DNA from: Chitinophagaceae bacterium PMP191F
Lineage (GTDB): Bacteria > Bacteroidota > Bacteroidia > Chitinophagales > Chitinophagaceae
Reading direction: 5' to 3'
Assembly: GCA_001302245.1 (NCBI GenBank)
Contig: LGYU01000016.1
Location: 62,001 to 126,000 of the forward strand
DNA length: 64,000 nt
Below the pieces are notes generated by a model. It was not told the DNA's origin and searched no databases. It was given only the letters and a program-made list of their open reading frames with translations. A program made the translations under genes and the position numbers. Positions within the stretch are counted from its first letter, which is position 1. Every line of letters starts with the position of its first letter. Below, in pieces: positions 47,458-55,934 of the stretch.

Positions 47458-49989
47458 ATGACAAATCCCGTACATGATACACTCTTTACCCAGGCACAGC
47501 TTAGTGCTGAAGAAGCAATCAGGCTTTTACAAAGTGATAGCGTACAGGGACTCAGCAATGAAGAAGCCGAAGCCCGATCAAAGCAATACGGCAGCAATAC
47601 AGTTGATACCAGTAAAAGCAAAAACGATCTTCTATTATTCCTTTCTAATTTTAAGAACCCGCTTACGCTCATTCTGCTGGCTGCAACCATTGTTTCGTTT
47701 GGGACAGGTGAAATAACTAATGGAGGCATCATCCTGGGAATAATTATGTTCAGCGTACTGCTGGATTTTTTTCAGCAGAGGCAAGCCGGTAATGCAGCAG
47801 AAAACTTAAAGCAGATTGTAAAAAATACAATTACAGTAATACGCAATGGTAACGAACAGCAAGTAATGCCGGAACTGCTTTGCCCGGGTGATATTGTTTT
47901 GCTGAACGCCGGAAAAATTGTTCCGGCTGATGCACGTATCATTGAATCCAGCGATCTCTATATCAATCAGTCTTCACTTACAGGCGAATCCTTTCCCTGT
48001 GAAAAAAGTGCTGCACCTGTAACAGGATTATCACAGGATGCCACTATTGCAGCATTGACCAATATTGTATTCATGGGTTCGTCTGTTATCAGCGGCAGTG
48101 CCCGTGTTGTTGTGCTGCGGACAGGCATTTCCACTGAGTTTGGCAAAATTGTAAAAACGCTTGTGGTCCGTGAGCCGGAGACCTCCTTTATGCATGGCAT
48201 GAAGCAGTTTGGCTATCTTATTCTTCGTGTTACCCTTTTCCTGGTACTTTTTATATTCCTGATAAACGCATTCAGGAAACACGATGTGTTTGAGGCCTTT
48301 ATGTTTTCACTGGCCATTGCAGTAGGGCTTACTCCCGAGCTTTTACCAATGGTAATGTCTGTAACAATGGCACGTGGCGCATTGAATATGGCAAAGAAAG
48401 GGGTGATTATAAAAAAAACGACCAGTATTCCCAATTTTGGCAGCATGGATGTACTGTGTACAGACAAAACAGGCACTATTACTGAAGATAAAATAGAGTT
48501 AGCTACCTGTATACCAGTAAAGGGCATTGAGGAACAACAACTGCTAACCCTGGCCTGGCTGAACAGCAAGCTGCAAACCGGTGTAAAAAATCCGTTGGAC
48601 AACGCTATTATGGATCATGTAACTCCTGCGGCATCACCATATAGTAAAATTGATGAAATACCTTTCGACTTTATCCGCAGAAGAATGAGCGTGGCTGTAG
48701 ATTACAACAACACAAAACTGTTAATATGCAAAGGAGCACCAGAAGCTATATTTCAGGGTATTAAAGAGGGTTCTGTTGCCGAAAAAGATTTCATGGATCA
48801 ATATGAAGCACTGAGCGCACAAGGCTTCAGGGTGCTGGCTGTAGCTACCAAAAATATTGGTACGCAAAAAGTATTTACCAAAGAAGATGAACAGGATTTT
48901 GATTTTCTGGGATTTATTACTTTTCTGGATCCGCCTAAAAAAGATGCAGGTGTGGTAATAGCAGCGCTACGCGAAATCGGCGTTGAAGTAAAAATTATAA
49001 CCGGCGACAGTGCAATTGTAACACAAAAGATCTGTGAGCAAATAGGTTTGCCTGTTAAAGGAATTATGCAGGCACATGAAGTTGAAAACATGAGCGACGA
49101 AGCGCTTCAGCTAAAAGCACGTGAAACTACTATCTTCGGAAGGTTTTCACCCGAACAGAAGAACAGGGTCATCAGGGCTTTAAAAGTACATCACCATGCA
49201 GTGGGCTATATGGGCGATGGCATTAACGATGTACCCTCATTGCGAACAGCCGACATTGGCATTTCTGTTCACAACAGTTATGATGTGGTAAAAGATGCTG
49301 CCGGTATTATTTTAACGCAGAAAGACCTGTCTGTGCTGAAAGCAGGTATCCTGGAAGGCCGGAAAACCTTTGGCAATACCATGAAATACATATTAATGGG
49401 CCTTAGCTCCAACTTCGGAAATATGTTTTCAGTAGCAGCCGCAACACTCTTTCTTCCTTTTTTACCAATGCTGCCGGTACAGATACTAACCAACAACTTT
49501 CTGTACGACGCCTCGCAGCTCACCATTCCCTCCGACAATGTTGACGAACAATACACCAGTAAACCACATCAGTGGAACCAGGTCATCATCCGCAAATACA
49601 TGTTTTACTTTGGACTGCTTAGTTCTGTATTTGATATGATCACCTTCTACCTGCTGTACAGCTATTTTTCTGTAACACCTGAACAATTCCGTACCGGTTG
49701 GTTTATTGAATCCTTATCAACGCAAATACTGGTTGTATTTATTATCCGTACCCATCGTACTCCCTTCTTTAAAAGCAAGCCATCTGCGGCACTTACAGCC
49801 AGTACATTAAGCTGTCTTGCCATAGGCTGGCTGCTGATCTTATTACCTGCCGGTAAAACGATCGGCTTCCAATTACTGCCATTACCAGTATTAACAACCA
49901 TCGTATTGCTGGTAATCATTTACCTGCTGTGCGCCGAACTTACCAAATGGCTGCTGTTCCGGAAACGGCGTCCTAAAACCTTACAATAA
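47458..49989 (+). CDS. mgtA: Magnesium-transporting P-type ATPase
   Basis: The 843-residue ATPase has the P-type order: cation ATPase N-terminal domain, actuator with SSLTGESFPCEK, phosphorylation site DKTGTIT (Asp336), nucleotide domain, hinge MGDGINDVPSLR, and about ten membrane segments. The text LTGES, LFVLFIFLINAFRKHD and FMFSLAIAVGLTPELLPMVM are characteristic of MgtA/MgtB (type P3B). It imports Mg2+ when the ion is scarce. It is the first plus-strand gene of the stress island. A similar Ca2+ ATPase is unlikely, given the close match to MgtA text. Confidence 0.92.
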   Translation: MTNPVHDTLFTQAQLSAEEAIRLLQSDSVQGLSNEEAEARSKQYGSNTVDTSKSKNDLLLFLSNFKNPLTLILLAATIVSFGTGEITNGGIILGIIMFSVLLDFFQQRQAGNAAENLKQIVKNTITVIRNGNEQQVMPELLCPGDIVLLNAGKIVPADARIIESSDLYINQSSLTGESFPCEKSAAPVTGLSQDATIAALTNIVFMGSSVISGSARVVVLRTGISTEFGKIVKTLVVREPETSFMHGMKQFGYLILRVTLFLVLFIFLINAFRKHDVFEAFMFSLAIAVGLTPELLPMVMSVTMARGALNMAKKGVIIKKTTSIPNFGSMDVLCTDKTGTITEDKIELATCIPVKGIEEQQLLTLAWLNSKLQTGVKNPLDNAIMDHVTPAASPYSKIDEIPFDFIRRRMSVAVDYNNTKLLICKGAPEAIFQGIKEGSVAEKDFMDQYEALSAQGFRVLAVATKNIGTQKVFTKEDEQDFDFLGFITFLDPPKKDAGVVIAALREIGVEVKIITGDSAIVTQKICEQIGLPVKGIMQAHEVENMSDEALQLKARETTIFGRFSPEQKNRVIRALKVHHHAVGYMGDGINDVPSLRTADIGISVHNSYDVVKDAAGIILTQKDLSVLKAGILEGRKTFGNTMKYILMGLSSNFGNMFSVAAATLFLPFLPMLPVQILTNNFLYDASQLTIPSDNVDEQYTSKPHQWNQVIIRKYMFYFGLLSSVFDMITFYLLYSYFSVTPEQFRTGWFIESLSTQILVVFIIRTHRTPFFKSKPSAALTASTLSCLAIGWLLILLPAGKTIGFQLLPLPVLTTIVLLVIIYLLCAELTKWLLFRKRRPKTLQ

Positions 49990-50041
49990 CAGTTTCCCCG
50001 CTGTGCATAAGTCAAACAACGCTGACAACAATCATCACTAC

Positions 50042-50059
50042 CAATGACCATCATCATTG
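50042..50059. promoter_or_regulatory. Inverted repeat upstream of the PNPOx-like gene
   Basis: CAATGA, spacer CCATCA, TCATTG: a perfect 6-bp repeat 43 bp before the start. The symmetry resembles a Crp/Fnr-type site, but the sequence is not a textbook match. Confidence 0.35.
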
Positions 50060-50101
50060 AAAGGATACAGGTACCAGGTTACCTTTAATAAAAGCAATGA
50101 T

Positions 50102-50575
50102 ATGTTTGGGGAATTAACAGCAGCAGAAATTGAACAAGTATTACAAAGCCAGATAACAGGCAGGATCGGCTGTTCCAATCATGATGCAATTTATGTTGTA
50201 CCGATCAGCTATGCATATTACAACTCACATATTTATTGTCACACACATGAAGGAATGAAGCTGCGGTTCATGCGTCAGAACCCATCTGTTTGTTTCCAGG
50301 TAGATATATTGGAAAATATGGCCAACTGGAAAAGTGTTATCTGCCAGGGAATGTTTGAAGAACTGATTACTGATAAGGAAAGAGAAATGGCATTGCATAT
50401 ACTGTTGCAAAGAAATTTTCCACTTGTGACCAGTGATACTGTTCATCTGGGTGCAAACTGGCCTTTCGCCCCTGAAGACCATCATCATATCAAAGGAATA
50501 TTATTCAGGATCAACATCACTCAGAAGACCGGTCGTTTTGAAAGCAACCCGGCCACATCAGCCATTACTTTCTAA
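50102..50575 (+). CDS. Pyridoxamine 5'-phosphate oxidase-like flavin-binding protein
   Basis: The start at 50102 (MFGELTAAEIEQVLQSQITGRIGC) is preferred to a TTG at 50057. The 157-residue protein belongs to the split-barrel FMN-binding family: IGCSNHDAIYVVPISYAYYNSHIYCHTHEGMKL, then VCFQVDILENMANWKSVICQGMFEEL. Such proteins reduce or bind small molecules with FMN, F420 or haem. PNPOx-like genes near UspA and Hsp20 genes suggest a redox-stress role. Confidence 0.85.
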   Translation: MFGELTAAEIEQVLQSQITGRIGCSNHDAIYVVPISYAYYNSHIYCHTHEGMKLRFMRQNPSVCFQVDILENMANWKSVICQGMFEELITDKEREMALHILLQRNFPLVTSDTVHLGANWPFAPEDHHHIKGILFRINITQKTGRFESNPATSAITF

Positions 50576-50608
50576 TACCAGCTATGCCTATCAATCAACA
50601 ATTATGTT

Positions 50609-51448
50609 ATGAAAAAGATCATTGCAGCTATTGATGGATTAAAATATTCAGATAGCACTGTAAAACATGCCATTGGCCTGGCCAGGCAATCCAATGCACA
50701 CCTGGTTGGCTTAATGCTGGACGACTTTACATATCATAGTTATAAAATATTTGAACTGGCTGGTGACGAAGGGATAGATGAACTAAAACATCGCCGTCTC
50801 GAAAAAAGAGACCAGGAAACAAGAAAACGATCTGTTATTGAATTTGAAATACTTTGCAAAAAAGCCGGTATCAACTATTCAATTCATTACGATCGGAATA
50901 TTGCGCTTCAGGAATTGCTCCATGAAAGTGTTTATGCCGACCTGCTGGTTATCGACAGCCGCGAAACCCTCACTCATTATGAAGAAAAAGCTCCAACCCG
51001 TTTTATACGCAATTTACTTAGCGAAGTCCAATGCCCTGTACTGATAGTACCGCATGCGTTTGAAAACTATGAAAAGATCATATTACTGTATGACGGTGAG
51101 CCATCTTCAGTATTCGCCATCAAGTCTTTCAGTTATATACTGCCTGCACTGAAGTACCTGGATACAGAAGTAATATCAGTTAACAGTGATAAACAGTCAT
51201 TACATCTTCCGGACAACACACTTATGAAAGAATTCATGAAACGCCATTATCCAGAAGCAACATATACCGTATTACAAGGGAATAGCGAAGAAGAGATAAT
51301 CAAAAAGCTCAGAAACGAAGACGCTCAAACACTCGTTGTATTAGGTGCCTATCGCCGGGGAATGGTATCACGATGGTTCAGACCCAGCATGGCTGATGTT
51401 TTAATGGAAAGCCTTAATCTGTCATTGTTTATTGCCCATAATAAATAA
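50609..51448 (+). CDS. Tandem-domain universal stress protein (UspA)
   Basis: The 279-residue protein consists of two UspA domains. The first begins KKIIAAIDGLKYSDSTVKHAIGLA and ends with CPVLIVPHAFENY; the second (about 155-279) begins IILLYDGEPSSVFAIKSF and ends ADVLMESLNLSLFIAHNK. The ATP loop G-2x-G-9x-G(S/T) near the end reads GAYRRGMVSRWFRPSMAD, a weaker match. It lies 33 bp after the PNPOx-like gene and is likely co-transcribed with it. A paralogue is at 53543-54379. Confidence 0.92.
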   Translation: MKKIIAAIDGLKYSDSTVKHAIGLARQSNAHLVGLMLDDFTYHSYKIFELAGDEGIDELKHRRLEKRDQETRKRSVIEFEILCKKAGINYSIHYDRNIALQELLHESVYADLLVIDSRETLTHYEEKAPTRFIRNLLSEVQCPVLIVPHAFENYEKIILLYDGEPSSVFAIKSFSYILPALKYLDTEVISVNSDKQSLHLPDNTLMKEFMKRHYPEATYTVLQGNSEEEIIKKLRNEDAQTLVVLGAYRRGMVSRWFRPSMADVLMESLNLSLFIAHNK

Positions 51449-51493
51449 TCACTATAAAAAAGTATTAAACATATTCATGTAAATCAATACATC

Positions 51494-52528
51494 ATGCTCC
51501 CAAAAACAATGAAAGCCGCGGTTGTACGAACATTTGGTCAACCTTTACAAATAGAAGAGATGCCGGTACGTATGCCTGGCCCTTATGAAATACTGGTTAA
51601 AACAATTACCTGCGGGGTTTGTCATACCGACCTGCATGCAGCCAGCGGCGACTGGCCGGTAAAACCGGTTTTACCATTAATACCTGGTCATGAAGCTATT
51701 GGTTATGTAGCTGCATTGGGAGCAGGTGTTACCGGCCTGAAAGAAGGCGATATTGTTGGTGTTCCCTGGCTATACAGCGCCTGCGGCTGTTGCGAATATT
51801 GCATTACAGGCTGGGAAACGCTGTGCGAAAAACAAAAAAACGGAGGTTACACCGTACAGGGAGGTTATGCAGAATATGTAACTGCCGATGCCAGGTATGT
51901 TGCCAGGTTTCCTGCAGGCATCAATTTTACATCTATTGCCCCTATTATCTGTGCAGGTGTTACCGTATACAAAGGTTTAAAGGAGACAGATACCCGCCCT
52001 GGTGAATGGGTGGCAATTTCCGGCATTGGCGGACTGGGACACCTGGCCGTTCAGTATGCCAAAGCAATGGGGCTGCACGTAGCAGCTATTGATGTGGCCG
52101 ATGATAAACTGGAGCTTGCGCGCAGGCTGGGTGCAGAACTTACCGTCAATGCATTACATACTGACCCTGGCACCTATCTGAAAAAAGAAACCGGGGGCAT
52201 GCATGGCGTATTGGTTACAGCCGCTACTCCTATTGCTTTTCAGCAGGGCCTTGCAGCATTGCGAAGAAAAGGAACATTGTCTTTAAACGGGTTGCCTCCC
52301 GGCAATTTTGATCTGCCTATTTTTGATGCAGTACTGAATCGCTATACCATACGTGGTTCCATTGTAGGTACACGCAAAGACATGCAGGAAGCCATTGCAT
52401 TTGCAGTAGAAGGGAAAGTAAAAACGACCGTACACCCTGCAAAAATGGAAGATATCAACAACGTATTTGCAGACATGAAAAAAGGAGCTATTGAAGGGCG
52501 TGTTGTACTGGAAATAGCCACACCATAA
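51494..52528 (+). CDS. adhP: Zinc-dependent alcohol dehydrogenase (AdhP type)
   Basis: The 344-residue dehydrogenase has the catalytic-zinc motif TCGVCHTDLHAASGDWP, GHEAIGYVA, the four-cysteine structural zinc loop (CGCCEYCITGWETLC) and the NAD fold GIGGLGHLAVQYAKA. The text matches AdhP, the ethanol-active NAD-dependent class. It would reduce aldehydes or reoxidise NADH in fermentation. The start may also be the ATG five codons later (MKAAVVRTFG). A strong bidirectional terminator follows, so it ends the plus-strand unit of the stress island. Confidence 0.93.
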   Translation: MLPKTMKAAVVRTFGQPLQIEEMPVRMPGPYEILVKTITCGVCHTDLHAASGDWPVKPVLPLIPGHEAIGYVAALGAGVTGLKEGDIVGVPWLYSACGCCEYCITGWETLCEKQKNGGYTVQGGYAEYVTADARYVARFPAGINFTSIAPIICAGVTVYKGLKETDTRPGEWVAISGIGGLGHLAVQYAKAMGLHVAAIDVADDKLELARRLGAELTVNALHTDPGTYLKKETGGMHGVLVTAATPIAFQQGLAALRRKGTLSLNGLPPGNFDLPIFDAVLNRYTIRGSIVGTRKDMQEAIAFAVEGKVKTTVHPAKMEDINNVFADMKKGAIEGRVVLEIATP

Positions 52529-52543
52529 ATCACTCCGGGAATT

Positions 52544-52581
52544 AATAAAAACGGGCCTTGTATATAAGGCCCGTTTTTATT
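52544..52581. terminator. Bidirectional terminator between adhP and the coiled-coil gene
   Basis: AATAAAAACGGGCCTT, loop GTATAT, AAGGCCCGTTTTTATT: a perfect 16-bp stem with A and T runs on both sides. Confidence 0.92.
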
Positions 52582-52599
52582 AACAGCTAAAATAAGCTT

Positions 52600-53016
52600 T
52601 TACAGAACAGCGGATAAAAAATTATAAAAAGCATGTTTAGTATCCGCAAATATCTTTTCAGCATGTAATAACCGGTCTCTTATCTGCTGTTGTCCTGGAG
52701 TCAGACTTCCCTTCTGAGCATCATTTTTTGCAGCCATTATACTTTCGATCTTCTCTTTATGGCTGCGTATATCATGTCGCAAAAGCTCAAACTGCTCCTG
52801 TTGTAATATAAACTGATTCTGAAAATGCTCTACCCGGGCCAATGTATCGCGATTGGTATTTTTCTCTGTCACTTCAGCAACCCTGTCATTAAAAACGGAC
52901 AGTTCTTCCAGGTAAAAATCAACAGAACGTTTCCAGTCCTGCAGCTCATGATAGTAATGAATATTTTTTTCCTGTATCATAACATCAAATAATTTTTTGG
53001 TCAAAAAAACCTCCAT
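52600..53016 (-). CDS. Small helical protein of unknown function
   Basis: I do not recognise the family. The frame from 53016 gives 138 residues, almost all helical and charged (DWKRSVDFYLEELSVFNDRV, HFQNQFILQQEQFELLRHDI), consistent with a long coiled coil or bundle. The first codons ATGGAGGTT contain a perfect GGAGG, so the true start may be the TTG at 53004 that it would serve, or the ATG at 52980. It lies 36 bp after Hsp20 on the same strand, probably in one operon with Hsp20 and UspA. Confidence 0.65.
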   Translation of the reverse strand: MEVFLTKKLFDVMIQEKNIHYYHELQDWKRSVDFYLEELSVFNDRVAEVTEKNTNRDTLARVEHFQNQFILQQEQFELLRHDIRSHKEKIESIMAAKNDAQKGSLTPGQQQIRDRLLHAEKIFADTKHAFYNFLSAVL

Positions 53017-53051
53017 TGTAAAAACAGCGGAGGGATAAACACAACAATCAT

Positions 53052-53498
53052 CTATTGAACGGAGATATTCCGCAACAACGATGTTTTACGGGACTCTTCT
53101 TTTTTGGGCAAAACTATTTTCAACGTACCATCAGTATAACTGGCAGTAATTTTTTCCTGTGCCACTTCTTCTGGCAGAGCAAAACTTCTGCTGAAAGAAG
53201 CATAACTGAATTCCTTACGCGTATACTTTTTATCTTTTTCTTCACTGCTCTCTTCCTTTTCGCTGCTGACAGTTAATACGTTACCTTCTACATCAATGTT
53301 AAAATCATCTTTTCTCATACCCGGCACTCCAATCGACAACTGATAATCGTTATCATTTTCAGTAATATTTACCGGCGGTGCGGTCAGCACCCTGGCAGGT
53401 ATCAACTCATTGTCGAACCAGCTATTCCAGGGCTTAACAAACTCATCAAATACAGAAGGGTAAAAGTTATTTTTACGGATCATTGCATTAGTTGCCAT
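53052..53498 (-). CDS. Hsp20 small heat-shock protein
   Basis: The 148-residue chaperone has an N-terminal region with PSVFDEFVKPWNSWFDNE and an alpha-crystallin domain (about 42-140): PPVNITENDNDYQLSIGVPGMRKDDFNIDVEGNVL, YASFSRSFALPEEV and the closing GTLKIVLPKKEES. It binds unfolding proteins. The ATG is preceded by AAGGAGGTTTT, an unusually perfect Shine-Dalgarno for a Bacteroidota gene. It follows UspA by 44 bp and precedes a helical protein gene by 35 bp. Confidence 0.95.
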   Translation of the reverse strand: MATNAMIRKNNFYPSVFDEFVKPWNSWFDNELIPARVLTAPPVNITENDNDYQLSIGVPGMRKDDFNIDVEGNVLTVSSEKEESSEEKDKKYTRKEFSYASFSRSFALPEEVAQEKITASYTDGTLKIVLPKKEESRKTSLLRNISVQ

Positions 53499-53542
53499 AA
53501 AACCTCCTTTTGATTATTGGTAAATAAATATTGTTAACGTCA

Positions 53543-54379
53543 TTAGTGGTGAGCAATAAATACCGGCAGGTTGATTGTCTTCAATAATTTTTCAGCTACG
53601 CTTCGTTTAAAAAAACTAGACCATGCCCCTCGCCCAAATGCCCCCATCACTACCAGGATATTGGTTTTGCCTAACAGATAGTCAAACATCACATCAGGCG
53701 TGTTACCTTTTAAAGCGGAGAAATGTATTCCTTCATACCGGCATTGCAGCAGGCTATTGACCATATTCTTTTGAGTTTCATCCCATTTACCGGAATTATT
53801 AATTTGTAACACCGTCACTTTCCTGTCGTTCAGTTCAGGAAACAGATAACCAAACTGCCGGATGGCATAAGAAGCGGAGGCACTGCCATCACAGGTAAAT
53901 AGAATCTCGTCAATGGCATCAAAACTAAAGGGGGCTACCAGAACAGGACATTCAACCCTGGAAAGTACTTCCCTGGTAAAACGACTCGGCACGGCATCAC
54001 GCTCTTTGAAAGAAGTAGCAGGATCAATTATCAGCAGATCTGCATAACGGCTTTCATGCAATACTACTGATACAGAACCGGTAACATGATGACGAAGATT
54101 GCAATTTACGCCCCTGTTTTCACAGGCATCTGCAAACAATTTGGCATTGGCACGACAAAGTGCCTTTTTGTCTTCGTTAACAGGAATATCATCTGTTACC
54201 ACGGTTTCAATATATGTAAGGCCATGCATGGTTCTGGTAAGAGGAATTTCGGCCAGTAACATATTTTCAAGAAAGATACCCGTAAGTCTTGACCTTGTAA
54301 GCCTCGCAATATAGCAGGCAAAATCAACTGCCTGAATATTTACTGCGGTGGCATCGGTAACCAGTAATATCTTTTCCAT
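53543..54379 (-). CDS. Tandem-domain universal stress protein (UspA)
   Basis: The 278-residue protein has the same two-UspA-domain build as the 50609-51448 product. Domain 1 begins KILLVTDATAVNIQAVDFACYIA and closes with CPVLVAPFSF; domain 2 begins DEILFTCDGSASASYAIRQFGYLF and closes with VAEKLLKTINLPVFIAHH. The nucleotide loop reads GAFGRGAWSSFFKRSVAE. It is the first gene of a leftward unit with Hsp20. A -7 box (TAGCTTTG on the minus strand) lies 17 bp upstream. Confidence 0.93.
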   Translation of the reverse strand: MEKILLVTDATAVNIQAVDFACYIARLTRSRLTGIFLENMLLAEIPLTRTMHGLTYIETVVTDDIPVNEDKKALCRANAKLFADACENRGVNCNLRHHVTGSVSVVLHESRYADLLIIDPATSFKERDAVPSRFTREVLSRVECPVLVAPFSFDAIDEILFTCDGSASASYAIRQFGYLFPELNDRKVTVLQINNSGKWDETQKNMVNSLLQCRYEGIHFSALKGNTPDVMFDYLLGKTNILVVMGAFGRGAWSSFFKRSVAEKLLKTINLPVFIAHH

Positions 54380-54395
54380 AAAACCTGTTTGAAAC

Positions 54396-54403
54396 CAAAG
54401 CTA
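54396..54403 (-). promoter_or_regulatory. Bacteroidota -7 box for the UspA-Hsp20 unit
   Basis: On the minus strand it reads TAGCTTTG, matching TAnnTTTG, 17 bp before the UspA start. No clear -33 box. A TGCAGGTCATA word lies further upstream at 54425-54435. Confidence 0.4.
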
Positions 54404-54480
54404 CCTTAACAACAAAAGGATTCCTATGACCTGCATTAGTACATGAGCTGATTTTTATCGGAAGAAATGTTTAAACATAC

Positions 54481-54502
54481 AAAAGGGCTGCTTGTGCAGC
54501 CC
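54481..54502 (-). terminator. Terminator of the dihydrofolate reductase-like gene
   Basis: GGGCTGC TTGT GCAGCCC; on the minus strand it is followed by TTTTG, 26 bp past the stop. Confidence 0.7.
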
Positions 54503-54527
54503 CGGAGAATATTACAGATAAAAGATA

Positions 54528-55085
54528 TTATACAGACAAAGGCCTGTAGCACACCAGCAATACACCTTTACTGAATGCAGTAGTTCTTACCAGTTCCATA
54601 TTGCCGGTACTCATTCCTTCATCAAAAAAGCGTTTGCCACTGCCCATTACAACCGGGTGTACCAGAAAGCGGTATTCATCAATAACACCTGCTCCGGATA
54701 AAGACTGAACAAGCAGAGCGCTTCCCTCGATCTGCATTTCTTTACCGGGTTGTTGTTTCAGTTGCCGGATGGTTTCCACTACATTATCTTTAATAATAAC
54801 CGTATTGTTCCAACTGGCTGTTTCCATGTTCTTTGAAACAACATATTTCTGAACACTATTCAGTTTACCTGCTACGCCCATTTCGTTATTGGTCAGTGAA
54901 GACCAGTAGGGTGCCAGCATTTCGTATGTTTTACGACCAAAAACGATGGCATCTGCATCCAGTATGCCCGACCGGATATAATCCTGCCGTTCAGCACTGT
55001 CGTACGGGTTAAACCATTGATGCATGTTCGTGGCATCAAAAACGCCGTCAATTGTCATCCAGGTTGAAACAATCAGTTGTCTCAT
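54528..55085 (-). CDS. Dihydrofolate reductase/RibD C-terminal family protein
   Basis: The 185-residue protein has the RibD_C/DHFR fold: RQLIVSTWMTIDGVFDATNMHQW, DADAIVFGRKTYEML, KYVVSKNM, IEGSALLVQSLSGAGVIDEYRFLVHPVVMGSGKRFF. The usual function of such small proteins is NADPH-dependent reduction, but most are uncharacterised and not true folate enzymes. A terminator follows. The neighbouring small gene upstream may belong to the same unit (28 bp apart). Confidence 0.9.
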   Translation of the reverse strand: MRQLIVSTWMTIDGVFDATNMHQWFNPYDSAERQDYIRSGILDADAIVFGRKTYEMLAPYWSSLTNNEMGVAGKLNSVQKYVVSKNMETASWNNTVIIKDNVVETIRQLKQQPGKEMQIEGSALLVQSLSGAGVIDEYRFLVHPVVMGSGKRFFDEGMSTGNMELVRTTAFSKGVLLVCYRPLSV

Positions 55086-55113
55086 ATACTTTAAACATTT
55101 ACGTTTACAATAC

Positions 55114-55521
55114 TTAATTTTCCATACGGATCATACACCGCATATCAGTATCATTAAAATACCATTCCACGCAATATCCCTGCGGGTCAAGGCCGGGTGT
55201 AACCAGCAATTGATCAAAAGTTTTCTGAATTGCCGGGATATCGTCCCGGTACCCAGGAATGTCAATACTTATATACCGCCCTTTCTTTATCACCATAGTG
55301 TCGCAACAATATTGCGTAGCTTCACCGGGCTGCAGTTCTTCTGCCGCAGCGTTGTATACAATATGCCCCTTTTCTGGTCTTGAAATACCAAAATATTTTC
55401 TGTTTGTTGAAAAAGGCACCCTGGCATGCAATGCCTGGTGTGCATCCATAATACCTTCCGGAAAAGAAGCGGCAGTGATGTACATCACTTTAATATCGTT
55501 GTTGAGCATTATTGTTTCCAT
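55114..55521 (-). CDS. Hypothetical protein, possibly GyrI-like small-molecule-binding
   Basis: I recall similar sequences annotated only as hypothetical or regulator-like. The 135-residue protein is soluble, with VMYITAASFPEGIMDAHQALHARVP near the start, the KYFGISRPEKGHIVY strand, then GRYISIDIPGYRDDIPAIQKTFDQLL and the closing YCVEWYFNDTDMRCMIRM. This alternation of strands and helices fits the GyrI/AraC effector-binding fold, in which the last EWY-type strand is common. No DNA-binding domain is present. Start could also be ATG at 55509. Confidence 0.65.
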   Translation of the reverse strand: METIMLNNDIKVMYITAASFPEGIMDAHQALHARVPFSTNRKYFGISRPEKGHIVYNAAAEELQPGEATQYCCDTMVIKKGRYISIDIPGYRDDIPAIQKTFDQLLVTPGLDPQGYCVEWYFNDTDMRCMIRMEN

Positions 55522-55835
55522 AATATAGAATTGGTGCGTTAAAATGAATTCTGTTAATCAAAATTGCATCAACCCAATTAATTTTCGCAGTGCTGACCAC
55601 GACAAGATCAGGGATATTTACGACACGCAGGAATGAGTATTTTATTCTTGATTGTCTCTTTTGCTGCATACTATCAATCATATTTTCCTACCCGATGTAT
55701 ATAACCTTTCACCAGCTTACTTTTCGGCAGTCTGATCGTTTTATATTTTATCCGGCAAATGGTTACGTGTCTGCGGAAACAGAAAAAAAATTAAGATTTT
55801 TTATGTGTTCATTACCAACTGAATAGATTTTCTCC

Positions 55836-55843
55836 TACATTTG
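55836..55843 (+). promoter_or_regulatory. -7 box of the tRNA-Lys promoter
   Basis: TACATTTG matches TAnnTTTG and lies 16 bp before the mature tRNA. Confidence 0.55.
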
Positions 55844-55858
55844 CAACCCCAAACACAA

Positions 55859-55934
55859 GATTCCGTAGCTCAGTTGGTAGAGCAATACACTTTTAATGTA
55901 TGGGTCCTGGGTTCGAGTCCCAGCGGGATCACCA
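55859..55934 (+). tRNA. tRNA-Lys (anticodon TTT)
   Basis: The cloverleaf is complete: acceptor GATTCCG/CGGGATC (one G-U pair), D arm with AGCTCAGTTGGTAGAGC, anticodon stem ATACA/TGTAT with loop CTTTTAA, T arm with GGTTCGAGTCC, discriminator A and encoded CCA. The anticodon is TTT, so lysine. It is the probable integration site of the element to the right, because the 3' end of the adjacent recombinase gene runs across it in antisense. Confidence 0.95.

Noticed and set aside
47458-49989. Calcium ATPase for the P-type pump
   Set aside because: The membrane segment text and DKTGT context fit MgtA/MgtB; Ca2+ pumps are built differently in the transmembrane part.
55870-55934. The residues IPLGLEPRTHTLKVYCSTN as a conserved protein motif
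   Set aside because: They are the antisense translation of the tRNA-Lys gene; similar text appears in many databases as a tRNA artefact.
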